The notes beneath the pieces are model-generated. The model was not told the DNA's origin, did no database searches, and was given only the letters and a program-made list of their open reading frames with translations. A DNA stretch of 21,716 nt, from assembly GCA_943704425.1 (NCBI GenBank), contig CALSCP010002306.1:23231-44946 (forward strand), read 5' to 3'. A program made the translations under genes and the position numbers. Shown piece by piece: positions 10,252 to 20,345 of this stretch. The DNA is from Ministeria vibrans ATCC 50519 (taxonomy: Eukaryota > Opisthokonta > Filasterea). Positions within the stretch are counted from its first letter, which is position 1. Each line of letters opens with the position of its first letter.

Positions 10252-10575
10252 TTGTTGTTGTTGCTGCTGAGGCGCACCCTGTTGCTGTGCGCTGGCCGCA
10301 ATTGCCTCCTCCAGCTCAGCCATGGTCACCTGCTCCGCACGCGCAATCTGCTGCAGGTAGTGCTGCTGCGCTTCGGCGGGCAGGTGCGACAGGATTGTCT
10401 GGAAGAGGCTGTTGTAGCGCTTGTTCACCTCGGCGTATTTGTGCACTTCAATGTTCAACTGGTACGCCATGTCGTAGTACGAAATGTACAGCCGCTGCAG
10501 CTCCGACCGCTCCGTCACGCTCTTTTCAAACTCATGGCGCAGCGCAGCGTACTGCGTTTGAAGAAAAACAAACTC
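9319..10575 (-). CDS. Groucho/TLE Q-domain protein with polyQ, 5' end missing
   Basis: One long exon of 418 codons plus stop. The first 92 residues (10575-10300) match the Groucho/TLE N-terminal Q domain: [35 protein letters not shown], then [10 protein letters not shown]. In Groucho this coiled-coil domain tetramerises and binds TCF/LEF-type factors to repress transcription. It is followed by long polyQ tracts, Ala/Pro/Ser-rich low complexity and a basic, acidic-spaced C-terminus with two KRP-type clusters ([15 protein letters not shown]) that could be a nuclear signal. No WD40 propeller is present, unlike TLE/Groucho. The exon starts after the first AG downstream of a 35-nt T run (sense strand). 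No in-frame Met with an acceptable context precedes it, because upstream is CTP synthase sequence. The start of this gene is therefore absent, or shared with CTP synthase exon 1. Confidence 0.82.
9769..9975. repeat. CAG/CAA trinucleotide tract encoding Gln (and Met/His) runs
   Basis: CTG/TTG triplets on the plus strand are CAG/CAA in the sense of the TLE-domain gene. Tracts of up to about 20 Gln are interrupted by Met, His and Ala codons. CAG and CAA are mixed, which lowers slippage, so selection for the polypeptide is more likely than simple expansion. Confidence 0.9.
10133..10290. repeat. Second CAG/CAA polyGln block of the TLE-domain gene
   Basis: Two runs of CTG/TTG triplets (about 10133-10162 and 10213-10290) encode Gln stretches just C-terminal of the Q domain, separated by a Pro/Ala/Val-containing linker. 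Confidence 0.88.
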
Positions 10576-10600
10576 CTTCGCGTGCGAGCAACATTGGGGG

Positions 10601-10603
<3 letters not shown>

Positions 10604-10638
<35 letters not shown>
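10604..10638. repeat. 35-nt uninterrupted poly(A) run
   Basis: A run of A from 10604 to 10638 (T on the sense strand of the flanking minus-strand genes) separates CTP synthase exon 2 from the TLE-domain exon. It could serve as the polypyrimidine tract of the following acceptor. It could also mark an assembly join or a retroposed poly(A) end. Confidence 0.9.
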
Positions 10639-10639
<1 letters not shown>

Positions 10640-10679
10640 GTGAATGGCGGGAACGTGTGCAAAGGAGTAAAGGGCATAC

Positions 10680-10930
10680 CATGCTCGAAGGGAGAGAAGG
10701 TGCCGGCGTCCAGGTTGAGGTAGGGGTCGATTTTGATGTGGGTGGTCCTCAAGCCTCCAGCCTGCAGCAGACACGGGCGGGAGGAGGAGTGCAGTCGCAT
10801 GTCGGGATGGGTGAGTGGGCGAGAGCGTTTCGAAACGCTTTCTTACTTTGGTAATGACACCGACGCTGCTGGCAATAATGCCCTTTCCGATGCCCGAGAT
10901 GACTCCGCCCGACACAAGTACGTACTTCAT
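10680..10930 (-). pseudogene. CTPS: CTP synthase N-terminus (two exons), remainder missing
   Basis: Exon 1 is 10930-10847 and exon 2 is 10761-10680. They encode the highly conserved start of CTP synthase: MKYVLVSGGVISGIGKGI with its P-loop-like nucleotide site, then [22 protein letters not shown] synthase converts UTP to CTP with glutamine as nitrogen donor. The fragment covers about 56 of roughly 550-600 residues; the rest of the synthase domain and the glutaminase domain are not in the window. Both exons look intact, with a normal GTAAGA donor and CTGCAG acceptor. Exon 2 ends in phase 1 with a GTATGC donor, but the next exon downstream belongs to a different protein and starts in phase 0. 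This is a truncated gene, a fusion or an assembly chimera; I cannot call it a decayed gene. Confidence 0.9.
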
Positions 10931-11066
10931 TATGCAAAAATTAAAAAGTTTGTCAAAATGACTCTTGTTGTGATTTTATAACTTTTATTTGTGTGTTTTG
11001 TGTCTTCACTCTGTCTTGTTCTGTCAAAACTCACTCAGTCATTCAGAAGTCAGAAGTACTTCGTGC
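10931..11066. promoter_or_regulatory. Short divergent intergenic region (CTPS / SAC3-like)
   Basis: Only 136 nt separate the CTP synthase ATG (minus) from the SAC3-like ATG (plus). The two must share a compact bidirectional promoter. The region is AT-rich near the CTPS side. No specific element is identified. Confidence 0.55.
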
Positions 11067-11786
11067 ATGCCGCTTGAAGATGAATTTGAACGACTGATCG
11101 GCGATCGGCGAAGTGAAAAGGAGCGCATTGTGCCGCTTCGACGATTCCGGGAAAAGTGCGTTGCTCAGCGACGCCGGGACGCCTTCATGACGCGTGTGTA
11201 TCTTCACTCCTTGGATGTGTGTCTTCGATCGGAAAACTTTGTCGAAATGCTGCTGTGTGTGGCGCCGCTGGCTCAGGGTGATTTTGAAATGGACGACGAG
11301 ACAGGCGCCGAGTGCGCCGCGCTGTTCCTCCTCTACTACGTCTGCTATGTCGGCTTCCAAGGCACACCCTCGTACTGGACAATGCCTATGGCGGACGTAG
11401 CACCCTTTCTGTCGACGCTTGCCAACGAGACGGGCGCACAGCGTCTGAGTCATGAGCGCGTTCGCTTTGCCCTCAGCATTACCACCGCACTGCAAGAGGC
11501 AAACCACTCGCGATTTTTCGCTCTCTTATCGAGTTCGACACGACGCGAGCATGTTCTTTTGAAGTACGCTACAGCACACGTTCAGTCACGGGCGCTCTCT
11601 GTTCTCTCTCTTGCGTACCTTGTGTTTCCTCTCCGCGCACTGCAGGAGCGACTCAGGATACACTCTGTTGACGAATCTGACGGTTCGCTTCAGCGACGTC
11701 TCTTAGAATTGTTGCCCAATGCTAACCATTTCTGGATTTCGACCGACGGATCGCAGATCAATTTTCGAGCGAAAAAGAAAACGTAA
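11067..11786 (+). CDS. SAC3/GANP-domain protein (SAC3D1/SHD1-like)
   Basis: A single exon of 239 residues, the only intronless gene in the window. The N-terminus (EDEFERLIGDRRSEKERIVP) resembles the region after the cysteine motif of SAC3 proteins. The core pattern FALSITTALQEANHSRFFAL, then LKYATAHVQSRALSVLSLAY and FPLRAL, fits the SAC3/GANP helical repeat: Phe-Ala-Leu, Asn-x-x-Arg-Phe-Phe-x-Leu, Arg-x-x-Ala-Leu. Family members act in mRNA export (TREX-2) or, for SAC3D1/SHD1, in centrosome and spindle function. The start at 11067 was chosen because upstream codons to 10989 are low-complexity and lie in the shared promoter. The C-terminus is basic (RAKKKT). The family is likely; the exact subgroup is not settled. 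Confidence 0.72.
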   Translation: MPLEDEFERLIGDRRSEKERIVPLRRFREKCVAQRRRDAFMTRVYLHSLDVCLRSENFVEMLLCVAPLAQGDFEMDDETGAECAALFLLYYVCYVGFQGTPSYWTMPMADVAPFLSTLANETGAQRLSHERVRFALSITTALQEANHSRFFALLSSSTRREHVLLKYATAHVQSRALSVLSLAYLVFPLRALQERLRIHSVDESDGSLQRRLLELLPNANHFWISTDGSQINFRAKKKT

Positions 11787-12042
11787 ACAAAAGTTATTAT
11801 TTTTGGAGTAAAACGAAACTATATTATTACCTACTACGAAGCGAAGTCGTAACTCTCATAAGCACTTTTTATCATTATGTGAATTTATTTATGTCTCTAC
11901 TCAAATTGATCTCGAGTTCGTATCGACATGTTGAATTGAATTTTGTGAAAAGTGATACGGATGTGAATAACCTGATTATCTTTTCTGTTTTGAGTTTTCA
12001 AAATATTTTCAATCATTTTTTTCTTCAATTAACTCACTTACG
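11787..12042. other. AT-rich intergenic spacer
   Basis: A 256-nt AT-rich gap between the SAC3-like stop and the TMEM131-like start. No RNA gene or canonical AATAAA was seen. It presumably holds the 3' end of the former and the promoter of the latter. Confidence 0.6.
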
Positions 12043-14013
12043 ATGGAGGTTCGCTGGCTCTTGGCGACCCTCGTGTTGGCACTGCTGGCCACAGCAGTAG
12101 CCTCACCGCCACCTATTTCCAACGGTGGTGGCCAGGCGACGCAGTCGGTCGGTCGAAGACGAGGTTCGTTCATCCCCTACTCCCTCCCTCCCCGCACGTC
12201 CAAGCGCACGCCTCTCCTCAATTATTAGCCACAGTCTTGTCCCTTTGGCTGCTTTTCCATTCTCTGCGACCCCCTTGATTTCCTTTTTGGGGCGGTGCGT
12301 TTTTTTTTTGCTTCCCCCAAGAATCTCGTGCACCTCTCCCAGGCGCATCCCTTCGATCTTGCTCGATTCAACAGGCCCTTTGGTAGCCTGGCCACCTCTC
12401 AGTGCACCGAGGGAGGTGCCAGCACGTTCAGCGATCTGTCGTTCGCCACGAGCGCACAGACACGTTTTCCCTTCAGCCCTTACGTCTGTGTGGCTGTCGT
12501 GTGTGTGTTGGCGTTTTTGGACTCAACACCCTTCTCACGCCTTCTGGGCTTGCCTTGTCTCTGAAAATCCCCTTCAATATGCTTTGTATGCCCTCTGAAG
12601 CGTGTAGTTCTCTTTGCATCGCATCCCATCGCCTCTCTTGGCGAATCCTGTCTGGTCGATCCAAAAATCACGACAAAATTTCACGTTTCGCTCACTTTCT
12701 GCCCTCGTTCGTCCTCTCTAGCTCAACCCTCTGCCAGCGTATCGAGTGCCAGCTTATCGTCCAAGCCATTCAAGGCTTCACGAAGGGTAAGGCAGTCTCT
12801 ATGACTGACATATTGTTGAGATCTTGCTTTTTTTTTTTTCCCGAAAATGTGACGAGCAAACCTCTGTCGCCTCTGGCCTTCCTGGCCCCTCTGATCACTC
12901 GCACGCGCACGCACGGCGTACCATTGTGTACATATTCCATCCTGTCTTCGTTTGAAACGGGTGTCTTCAACCCCACACGCGAATGACGGAAGTTCGGCCT
13001 TTGCCTCAGTCATCGCATTTTTGTCTTTTGTCCCTTGATGATTATCAAAACGCAATCGAAAAAGTTTGCAAGCACTGCTAAGCGGCGTCTAACTTTGTTA
13101 CACTTACCAAGGCCTCCCTCACAGAGGAAATTGGCATTTATTCGCATCGCAAAGAGCTCGTGTGTGTGTGTGTGTTCTTGTTTGCTTTGTAACACCTTGA
13201 AATCGGCGCATTTGTTTGTTGCAGAACTCCAAGGCGAAAAAGAAGCGATCGACCGACGAGAAGGCCCTTGACTTGCTCAAAGACGCTACTTTTCCCGTAA
13301 GTACTTCTTCTTTCGTGATTGACATTGTACACTCGATATCCCACTGTATTCAATCTTAATTTTTTTATATACCTCAGTCGGAAGAATCTGTCGATCAAAT
13401 ACACGTAGCGTTGACTCCTTCAGCACGACTAGCCTTTGGCGAAGTTGCCACGGGCGTTGTACGACCCTTGATGCTCTCCGTCACCAACACGGCGCAGTCT
13501 GCAACATCGGCCTCCTCTTCCTCCTCCTCGTCGTCTGACGCTTTAGAAGTGCGTTCGTTTGACATTGAGAGCGATCACTTGTAAGCCTTTTTATTTTCTC
13601 TGTTTTTGTCTTGTACCTTTGCTTTGTACGTTTGCTTTGTTATTTGCTCCGTACATTTGATCAGAAGTAGAAAAAACGAAGAAAAAAGAATTATTATTAT
13701 TATTAAAAATGTAATTATTTTTGTTCAATTTTTTAGTCACATTCCTGCATTCAGTCCGCGCTCACTTCAACCTGGCGAAAGCCTTTCGGTCGACATCGCC
13801 TATCTTCCGATCAACACAGGTCTTGCACTGGGCGAACTCTTTGTCTCCACCTCACGAGGTCGTATCGAGTATGTTCTTGAAGGGTACGAACGCAAAATTA
13901 TCAATCATAATAATAATTATTATTATTATTATTATTATTATTAGAATTATTATTATTTTATTATTATTATTATTATATTATTTTATTATTTTAATTATTC
14001 ATAATAATTATTA

Positions 14014-14058
<45 letters not shown>

Positions 14059-17000
14059 AATATTATATTTGCTGTTTTGAAAATCTTAATTTCATTGTTT
14101 ATATTGTCTGCTTACAGCCATGGCGTTGAGAGTGCCTTTGAGTTTGACTCAATTGTCGATTACCGCGTGCCAGTGGGCGTTAGTCTAACGTATCCAATTT
14201 ATATGCGCAATCCGCACGTCGGACAGGCCATTGCCATTGCCGAAATGTACACAAGTGGCTCGCCTTTTCAGCTCGAATTACCCCCAGCACTTGACTCGCC
14301 CGTACCCTCCGCCACCCAAACCGACAAGCACGACACACTCTCACTGATGGGCAGTCGTGCTCAGTGGGAGCTCTCTCCTTTGGAACGTCGCGAAATGATG
14401 CGTGTTCGTGTCGACAGTCGCATGTCTCCCGGCGAGCACCATGGCTTTGTACACATCATTCTCAACACCACCGAAGCGTACACACTCCCTGTCGACATTC
14501 ATGTCATCAAATGTAATTCAAAATAGAAAAACGAAGAAGAAACGTTCTCACACCTTTTTATTTTTCTCTTTTTATTTTTCTTCTTTAATATAGCTGGCGT
14601 CATTGCTGGTACGTCATTGTTGGATTTTGGGACGTTGACGAACGGTGAGGAGAGTGTCACATTGGATGTGGTGCTGGTGAACACGGGCCCGTCACCAGTG
14701 AAAATTCTCAATGTGACGGCGTTGCTCGAGCCGGAACAGGAGTCAGACATTGTCTCGGTGCACATGGGTCGTGGTGGTCGTAGTGTGGTTCTTATGCCTG
14801 CGACCATGCGCGGTGGCGATGGTATTGTTGCTATCGAACGCAACCCGGTTTCTTCCACCATGCCATATCGTCTGCCCTCGTGGGTTCGCTCTCGACGCGT
14901 CGCACGCATCACATTTCGTGGCGCTCGCCAAGGCACCTTTCGTGGCTCGCTCATTGTGCACACCAACGAGACAGTGTCCATGCAACACTCTCAGCGGCAG
15001 AAGACAACTGGTAGCGGTAGTGCAGGGGGCGGTTCCTCCACTGTGCCCACCGGCAGCTCCAGCAGCAATGTAAACCTTGCGTCGACTGGTAGTTTGCGTA
15101 TCCCTTTTCGCGCCACAGTCCTTCATGGCCAGGTAACCACTTCGTCGGTGAACACCACCCTGGTGGTACAGCCTACCATCAACGAAGCGCGCCAAATCTC
15201 TCTGTCCAGCTCCATGTCAACACAGGCGACCGCACGCGTTTATCCACCCGAAACCATTTGTCCACGCTCTCGTCGCTCCCGTCGTGTCTGGCTACACAAC
15301 CACTTTGACCGTCCCGTCGCCATTGTGAGCGCTCATCTTCAGTCCAACAACGCAACCACACCGGGTTTGTTCACCGCCCAAAGCTTCACACCCGTTGTCG
15401 TGCCCGCCAACCAGACCAAGTCGGTGGCGACCCTCACGGTTGACTGTGCTCTCGCAAGTCAGTCAGACCGCGAGCGTACACTCCTCGCTCGCTCCAGCAC
15501 CCTTGTATTTCAGACCAACGTCACCGACGTGCACGTTCCCGTGGCCACCGTCTTTGGATTGCTCTCGCTGTCCCTTTCGCGCCCCGCTAACAAGTCGGCG
15601 TCCGCCGCCGCGTCTTCGGTCGCCGCCGACCAAACGACAACTACGAGCAGCTCACAGCCAAAACCACTGCACGAAGAATTGCACAAAAAATTCCAAAAGA
15701 TCCTACCCCAAGAGTCGCTTCCCGTCGCTCAAGCACTCCTAAACTCATTGCCGACACTCGACTTTGGCTGCATCGTTGCCGGCGAACATCGCACCCGCGC
15801 CTTCAACTTGTCCAACACCAACCCTATTGCCGTGCCCATCACGCGCATGCGCGTGCTCGCCACATCCACCAAAGTACGCGTCATGCTTCACCGTGTCTAC
15901 CAGGCGGACGGTACGGGCCTCGAGGGCCATCTTGTGGTCAACCCTCAAGCAATTGTCCGCGACGATATCGCCGCCGCAAATGCTAACAGTGCGGCGTTCA
16001 CACCCGCATCGTCAGCGTCAGCACCGACCCCAACGGGATCCAAGTCGAAGCATATTCCTTCGACGTTGCCCCGCGAACTCTTTGGACCCGATGGAGTGCC
16101 ACTTGTCTATGCACTAGAGGATCGGGCACGCAACGTTGTCTCTCGCGATCTCGGTGGCATGGCCGCGACCAACAGCGCACTTCTTGTGCTCGGTCCTGGT
16201 CATACAGCGCATCTGTTACTCGAGGTCGAGTCGAGTGCCTCGGAAAAGTCCATTGAAGGCTTCGTCGAGGTGGAGACACCTCTAGAGACCATTTTTGTGC
16301 CCTTTTATGCCAAGGGGACGGTCGGACGTGCCGTCGCCTCGCCTCGCGAGATCGATTTTGGCAATGTTGTTCCGTTTCGGCTCTATCAGCACCCTATCAA
16401 CGTCACCACCACCATTGCCGAGCACATTTCCATCACACAACGGCGTTCGTCGCACCCAAGCTTCCTCTCGTGGGATCCCCACATGCAAACCGTGCCCTTG
16501 TCGCCGCCCATCAAGGCTGCGCTCGAGCCCGACCAGTTGCGCAAACAGTTGCAAAACGAGAAGCTCGGTCTTGAGGAAGCACTCTTGCGTGCCGTCACTC
16601 CCGTCCCCTTTGGTACGGTCGATCTGATGTATCAGAGCCGCTCTTCCATGCCCCTGGCCGTTGCCAGAGTTCCCTTCAACTCAACCTTTGATGTGCTCAC
16701 CATGTCCAATGCGTCACTTGCCTCTGCCCAGCTCTTCGAGGAGCTTGCCGAGTTGCAGCGGGTGCATCGTGTCAATGTAGCCATGGTGGAGACTGGTTCG
16801 CATCTTATCGAGGGAGTCGTCGAGCTTCAGACGGACGTCGTTTCTCATGTGCGTGTACGTGTTCGTGCGAACCTCGTACCTTTGTCGTTGCTTGACTTGC
16901 CCAGTCAGGCTCAGGCAGACTCGGACGAAATGATGGCGGTGGGCACTGTCGAATCCGACATGGTGGACGATGACACGGACGAGGACGAGCTGAAAATGTC

Positions 17001-20000
17001 CTTGTTGAAACGTGCCGCGGCTTCTCTGTGGCTTGCAGCGCCAATTGTGGTCGACGCGGGTGTCGTTCGCGTGAGCCAGTCCTCGACAGTACATGTGCCA
17101 GTCACGAATCCCACCTCCTTCCCGCTTCATGTCAAACTTGTGAGCGCCACCGACCTGTTGCGCGTCTGTCCCAATTGTTCTAAGGAACTGTACAATACGT
17201 TTGTGAACGAGTCACGTGCTGTGCGCAACGAGTCCTACCGTCGCGTGGCCAACGAAAGTCCTTTCACGGTGAACACCGCTGCCGCAGCCCACGACGTGCG
17301 TGACAAAACGCCTGGCTATGTGACGCTCGAGCCTAACGCCTCCCACACGTTTGTGGTCACATTCCGGCCCACCTCGGGTGGGGTCGCTCGTGAAATGCTG
17401 CTCGTGCGCAACAATGCGACGCTCTGGCAGCCGCTGGTGGTGCAAGGGACGGGCGAGAGCGGCGAACTTGCTTTTATCGGCGCGGACGGTGCTCGCATTG
17501 ACGACGCTCTCTTTGCATTCCAGGCGTCTCATTTATCAGGCTGTGAGCGACTCGCTAGCACCGGCGATGTACAGACTGCCTCGACAGCCTTTATACAGCG
17601 TCAGACGCTGGTCGTGACAAACAAGGGCAACCTCGAAGTCCAGGCAACAGGTGTGCTCCTTGGCGGTGTCGACGCATGTGCCACAAAAGAACAAGAACAC
17701 GTGCAAACCCTACGGGAGCCACAGGGTGATCGACGTTCCCCGTCGGTCAGCAGCACGACGCCATCGACTCTGTCACATGCTGTGTTTTTCGTGGACAGCG
17801 CGGACCTGTGCGAGAGCTGGTCACTTGGGCCGGGTGAATCGCGCACGTTCCACGTCACGTTCCGCCCCGACTTCTCAGCGGCCCACATTGAAAGGTCACT
17901 CACCATTGTGACTGCTCGTGAAGGACCTCTCGTCACTATTGCGCTGCACGGCACCATTCCCACTGAGATGGTTGACGTGTGTGCTCGTGCGCTGCGTCCC
18001 ACCCTCAGCTTCGCTCTGTCGTCGCTCGCACTGCTCACCTCCACACCCGTTCTGTCGTTGTTGCTCGTTGCCGTACTCGTTGGCTATGTGGTGCACACGA
18101 GCGGGAAAGCGCAGGGCTTGGGTGGCCAGGGGACCTCGAAACCGTTCATTGCCACCTCAGCGATGACGACAACGAGCGCCCCCACAGTCTCGGGTACAAC
18201 AACGTCGGACACAGCGACGAGCAAGGGTGACGCGGAGAAAGACCCAGTGGTAGAATCGACGGGACAGACACTGTCGGCTCACCGCGAAGATCCCGAAGGG
18301 CGCAGCAATGTTGAGGATTCCATTGTGGACGATTCTTGTGTCGACAACGCCATCAAAGACACCAACAGTAGCAACGCGCTCAATCGCAAGGCAAAGAAGA
18401 ACGCTCGTCTCCCGTCAGCTGCAATTCCCGCTGCGTCGATTGTGTCGATTGTGGCGCTCCAGGCAGTTGAGAAACAGCGAGTTGCACCATCGGAGGAGGA
18501 GGTGGTAGTGGTGTCGACCGTGTCAGAACCTGCCCGATCCCCTTTGTCGCCAACCCCGTCGAGGCGACGCAAAAAGAAGGGAGGTGTCGCCACCAATGGA
18601 GCGAGTTTGGGCACGACGTCTCCGCCGTCACCCGCCGCTGATGCTGCATCATCTGTGGAGGTAGCAGCAGTGTCAGCGTTGGCAACGTCGACGGTAACAG
18701 CAGCAGCAGCAGCAGCAGCAACAACAACAACAACAACAACGGCCAAGACAGCAGGCGCTGGGATCAGGTCTGCAGAACGCGACGCGAACGTTACCGCCGT
18801 GCTGTCGTCAGAAAATGTGTCGTCGACCGACTCTGGTTTGACTTCGAGTGACGCCTGTACAACTTCTACTGCAACGGAGCGTGTGCCGGAACGTGCGTCT
18901 GGTGGACGAGGTAACTCGTCTGTTGACGATGAATTTGACACGGTCAAGTTGCCCCGTCGTGTCGCGCGCCGTGCAGCACCGCCTACCTCGACGACGACCT
19001 CACCGACAAAGAAGAATTCGACAAAGACGCCCAGTCCGACTCAGACACCATCGCCCAAGAAAGGAGGCGCCGCCCAGTCAAGCACCTCGACCAAGACTGC
19101 GTCAGCGATGCGACCTCCAACTGTTTCAGCCGCTGCGCTGCCTACTGCAGGCACCACTCGTCGAGCGCCTTTGCTGACGACTGCATCGCCTCCACCAGGT
19201 CTGTCTGTGACGAATACTCTTCCGCGAGCGACGTTGTCCAGTGGCAAAGCAGCGACAGCAAGCAAGCAGCAACCGCAACCCGAGGACAAATCGTCCAAGC
19301 CCTTGACGTCCCCGACCTCGCGACCTCTGCCCGACATGGACATGTTGCGCATGACGCGCGAGACGGTGGGTGCCTCGTCATCTACCATCTCGTCTGCTTC
19401 GTCGACCTCAAGCTCAATGACGTCGTCACCGAGTGCGCCTGCTCGTCGTCACCATCTGGCGCTTGAGACGGAGGCAGAGCGCAAACCAGTGACGGAGATT
19501 GAAGAGGTGGCGACCGCCGTTGCCGCTTCGCTCAATGTCAACGCGACTGAGTTTGTGCCCACCGCACTACCAAGTGTCTCGCCCTACTCGCCTCCGTCTC
19601 CTATTCGTCGAGCCGGTGCGAAAGCGAGCAGTGGTACTGCTGGCGCTGCCACCTCCGTTGATGTCACGTCGCTTCCGCCTCCCATTGGTAGTCAGCTAAT
19701 ATTGTCACGTGTCGGTGTGCCTGATGGTCTCTCCTCGGCTGTCGGCTCAAGTGGCTCAGTAGCCGTGTCACCGCCATCATCGTCGTCCTCACCATCAGCC
19801 GTGGTTGCCCTTCCACCTCTGACTACGCCCTCGGGCGGCTACAGTCCGTGGAGTTCGTCTTCCACCGAACCGCCGTACACAAGCTCGTTCTTCTCGTTTG
19901 GTGCCTTCAAGAATACGGACCCGCTGCCATCTCTAGAAGAAATGTCCCCTTTGTCGTCACCGCCTACCGAGGACGAGGCGCGAGTCTACAATCCGTGGGA

Positions 20001-20079
20001 GGTGAAGCAATTTGGCCGGATTCTGCGTGATCTTGATCTTGAGAGTCCTTCGTCGTCGCCACCGCCGCCGCCCCTCTAA
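12043..20079 (+). CDS. TMEM131: TMEM131-like type I membrane protein
   Basis: Seven exons: 12043-12163, 12722-12786, 13225-13296, 13378-13580, 13737-13883, 14118-14512, 14594-20079 (2162 residues; human TMEM131 is near 1880). Signal peptide 1-21, basic linker, then PapD-like/ASH-like beta domains with repeated LDFG-type strands (344-347, 723-726, 921-924, VDAG at 1154-1157). The diagnostic TMEM131 block is present: RVPVGVSL, RNPHVG, AEMYTSGSPFQLELPP (~215-255). There are many N-glycosylation sequons and a luminal CPNC (1193-1196). One transmembrane helix lies at ~1472-1501. A ~660-residue Ser/Thr/Pro/Ala cytoplasmic tail ends in a more ordered segment with YSPW and YNPWE motifs. TMEM131 family proteins are ER/Golgi cargo factors: luminal PapD-like domains recruit collagen, and the tail binds TRAPPIII. 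Cargo here is unknown. Small exons 2 and 3 join in phase 1 then phase 0. The exon 1 donor is an uncommon GTTCGT. Confidence 0.87.
12164..12721 (+). other. Intron 1 of the TMEM131-like gene (558 nt)
   Basis: The donor GTTCGT at 12164 is inferred from phase: exon 1 then ends on one base that joins CT of exon 2 (acceptor CCTCTCTAG ending 12721) to make an Ala codon, and the downstream frame is kept. The intron contains open frames, such as 12295-12564, with fairly GC-rich sequence. An acceptor at 12342 followed in phase 1 hits a stop, so no extra exon is supported. T- and C-rich runs are frequent. Confidence 0.6.
13905..14060. repeat. (ATT)n-rich AT tract in TMEM131-like intron 5
   Basis: Long runs of ATT/TTA triplets fill most of the intron between exons 13737-13883 and 14118-14512, with mirrored AAT segments (near 13990-14015) that could fold back. 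The intron is bounded by donor GTACGA and acceptor CTTACAG. It is close to pure A/T, in contrast to the GC-rich exons. Confidence 0.9.
18696..18739. repeat. AGC/ACA triplet run encoding polyAla-polyThr
   Basis: An imperfect triplet repeat inside the last exon of the TMEM131-like gene encodes Ala then Thr runs in the cytoplasmic tail. It is in frame and expected to be length-variable. Confidence 0.8.
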
Positions 20080-20345
20080 TATGTTCCCCTTTTGTGTATT
20101 CGACATGTTATTGTGTTGTACAATTAATGAAGCACAGTAATATCGAAATCAAGTGTTCAAGTCAAATGCTACCATGTATGCCGCCTGTTGATTACGGCGA
20201 ATAAGCGCGGTTGTAGGACTCGCTTCCGCATTTCTTTGCGTCAGTTGTTCCCCCCGCTACCTAACACGAACCTAACGCGAACCTAAGACACAAATAATTA
20301 AAAATAGAATATTATTTATTTTGATTATACTTTTTATTCACTCTC
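20080..20345. other. Intergenic spacer with an 11-bp triple repeat
   Basis: The 266-nt gap holds three adjacent copies of an 11-bp unit (ACCTAACACGA, ACCTAACGCGA, ACCTAAGACAC) at about 20259-20291. An AT-rich stretch leads to the C2 gene start. No RNA gene is seen. Confidence 0.6.

Noticed and set aside
9762-10643. Plus-strand open frames rich in Ala, Leu or Cys
   Set aside because: They are antisense readings of the CAG/CAA tracts in the TLE-domain gene.
10590-10678. Continuous open frame joining CTPS exon 2 to the TLE domain through a polyPhe run
   Set aside because: The polyPhe is just the T homopolymer read in frame. A clear GTATGC donor ends exon 2, and the segment lacks conservation with either protein.
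12295-12564. Possible additional exon in TMEM131-like intron 1
   Set aside because: Entering from the acceptor at 12342 in the required phase meets a stop after about 15 codons, and no good donor follows. Joining 12163 to 12722 keeps the frame without it.
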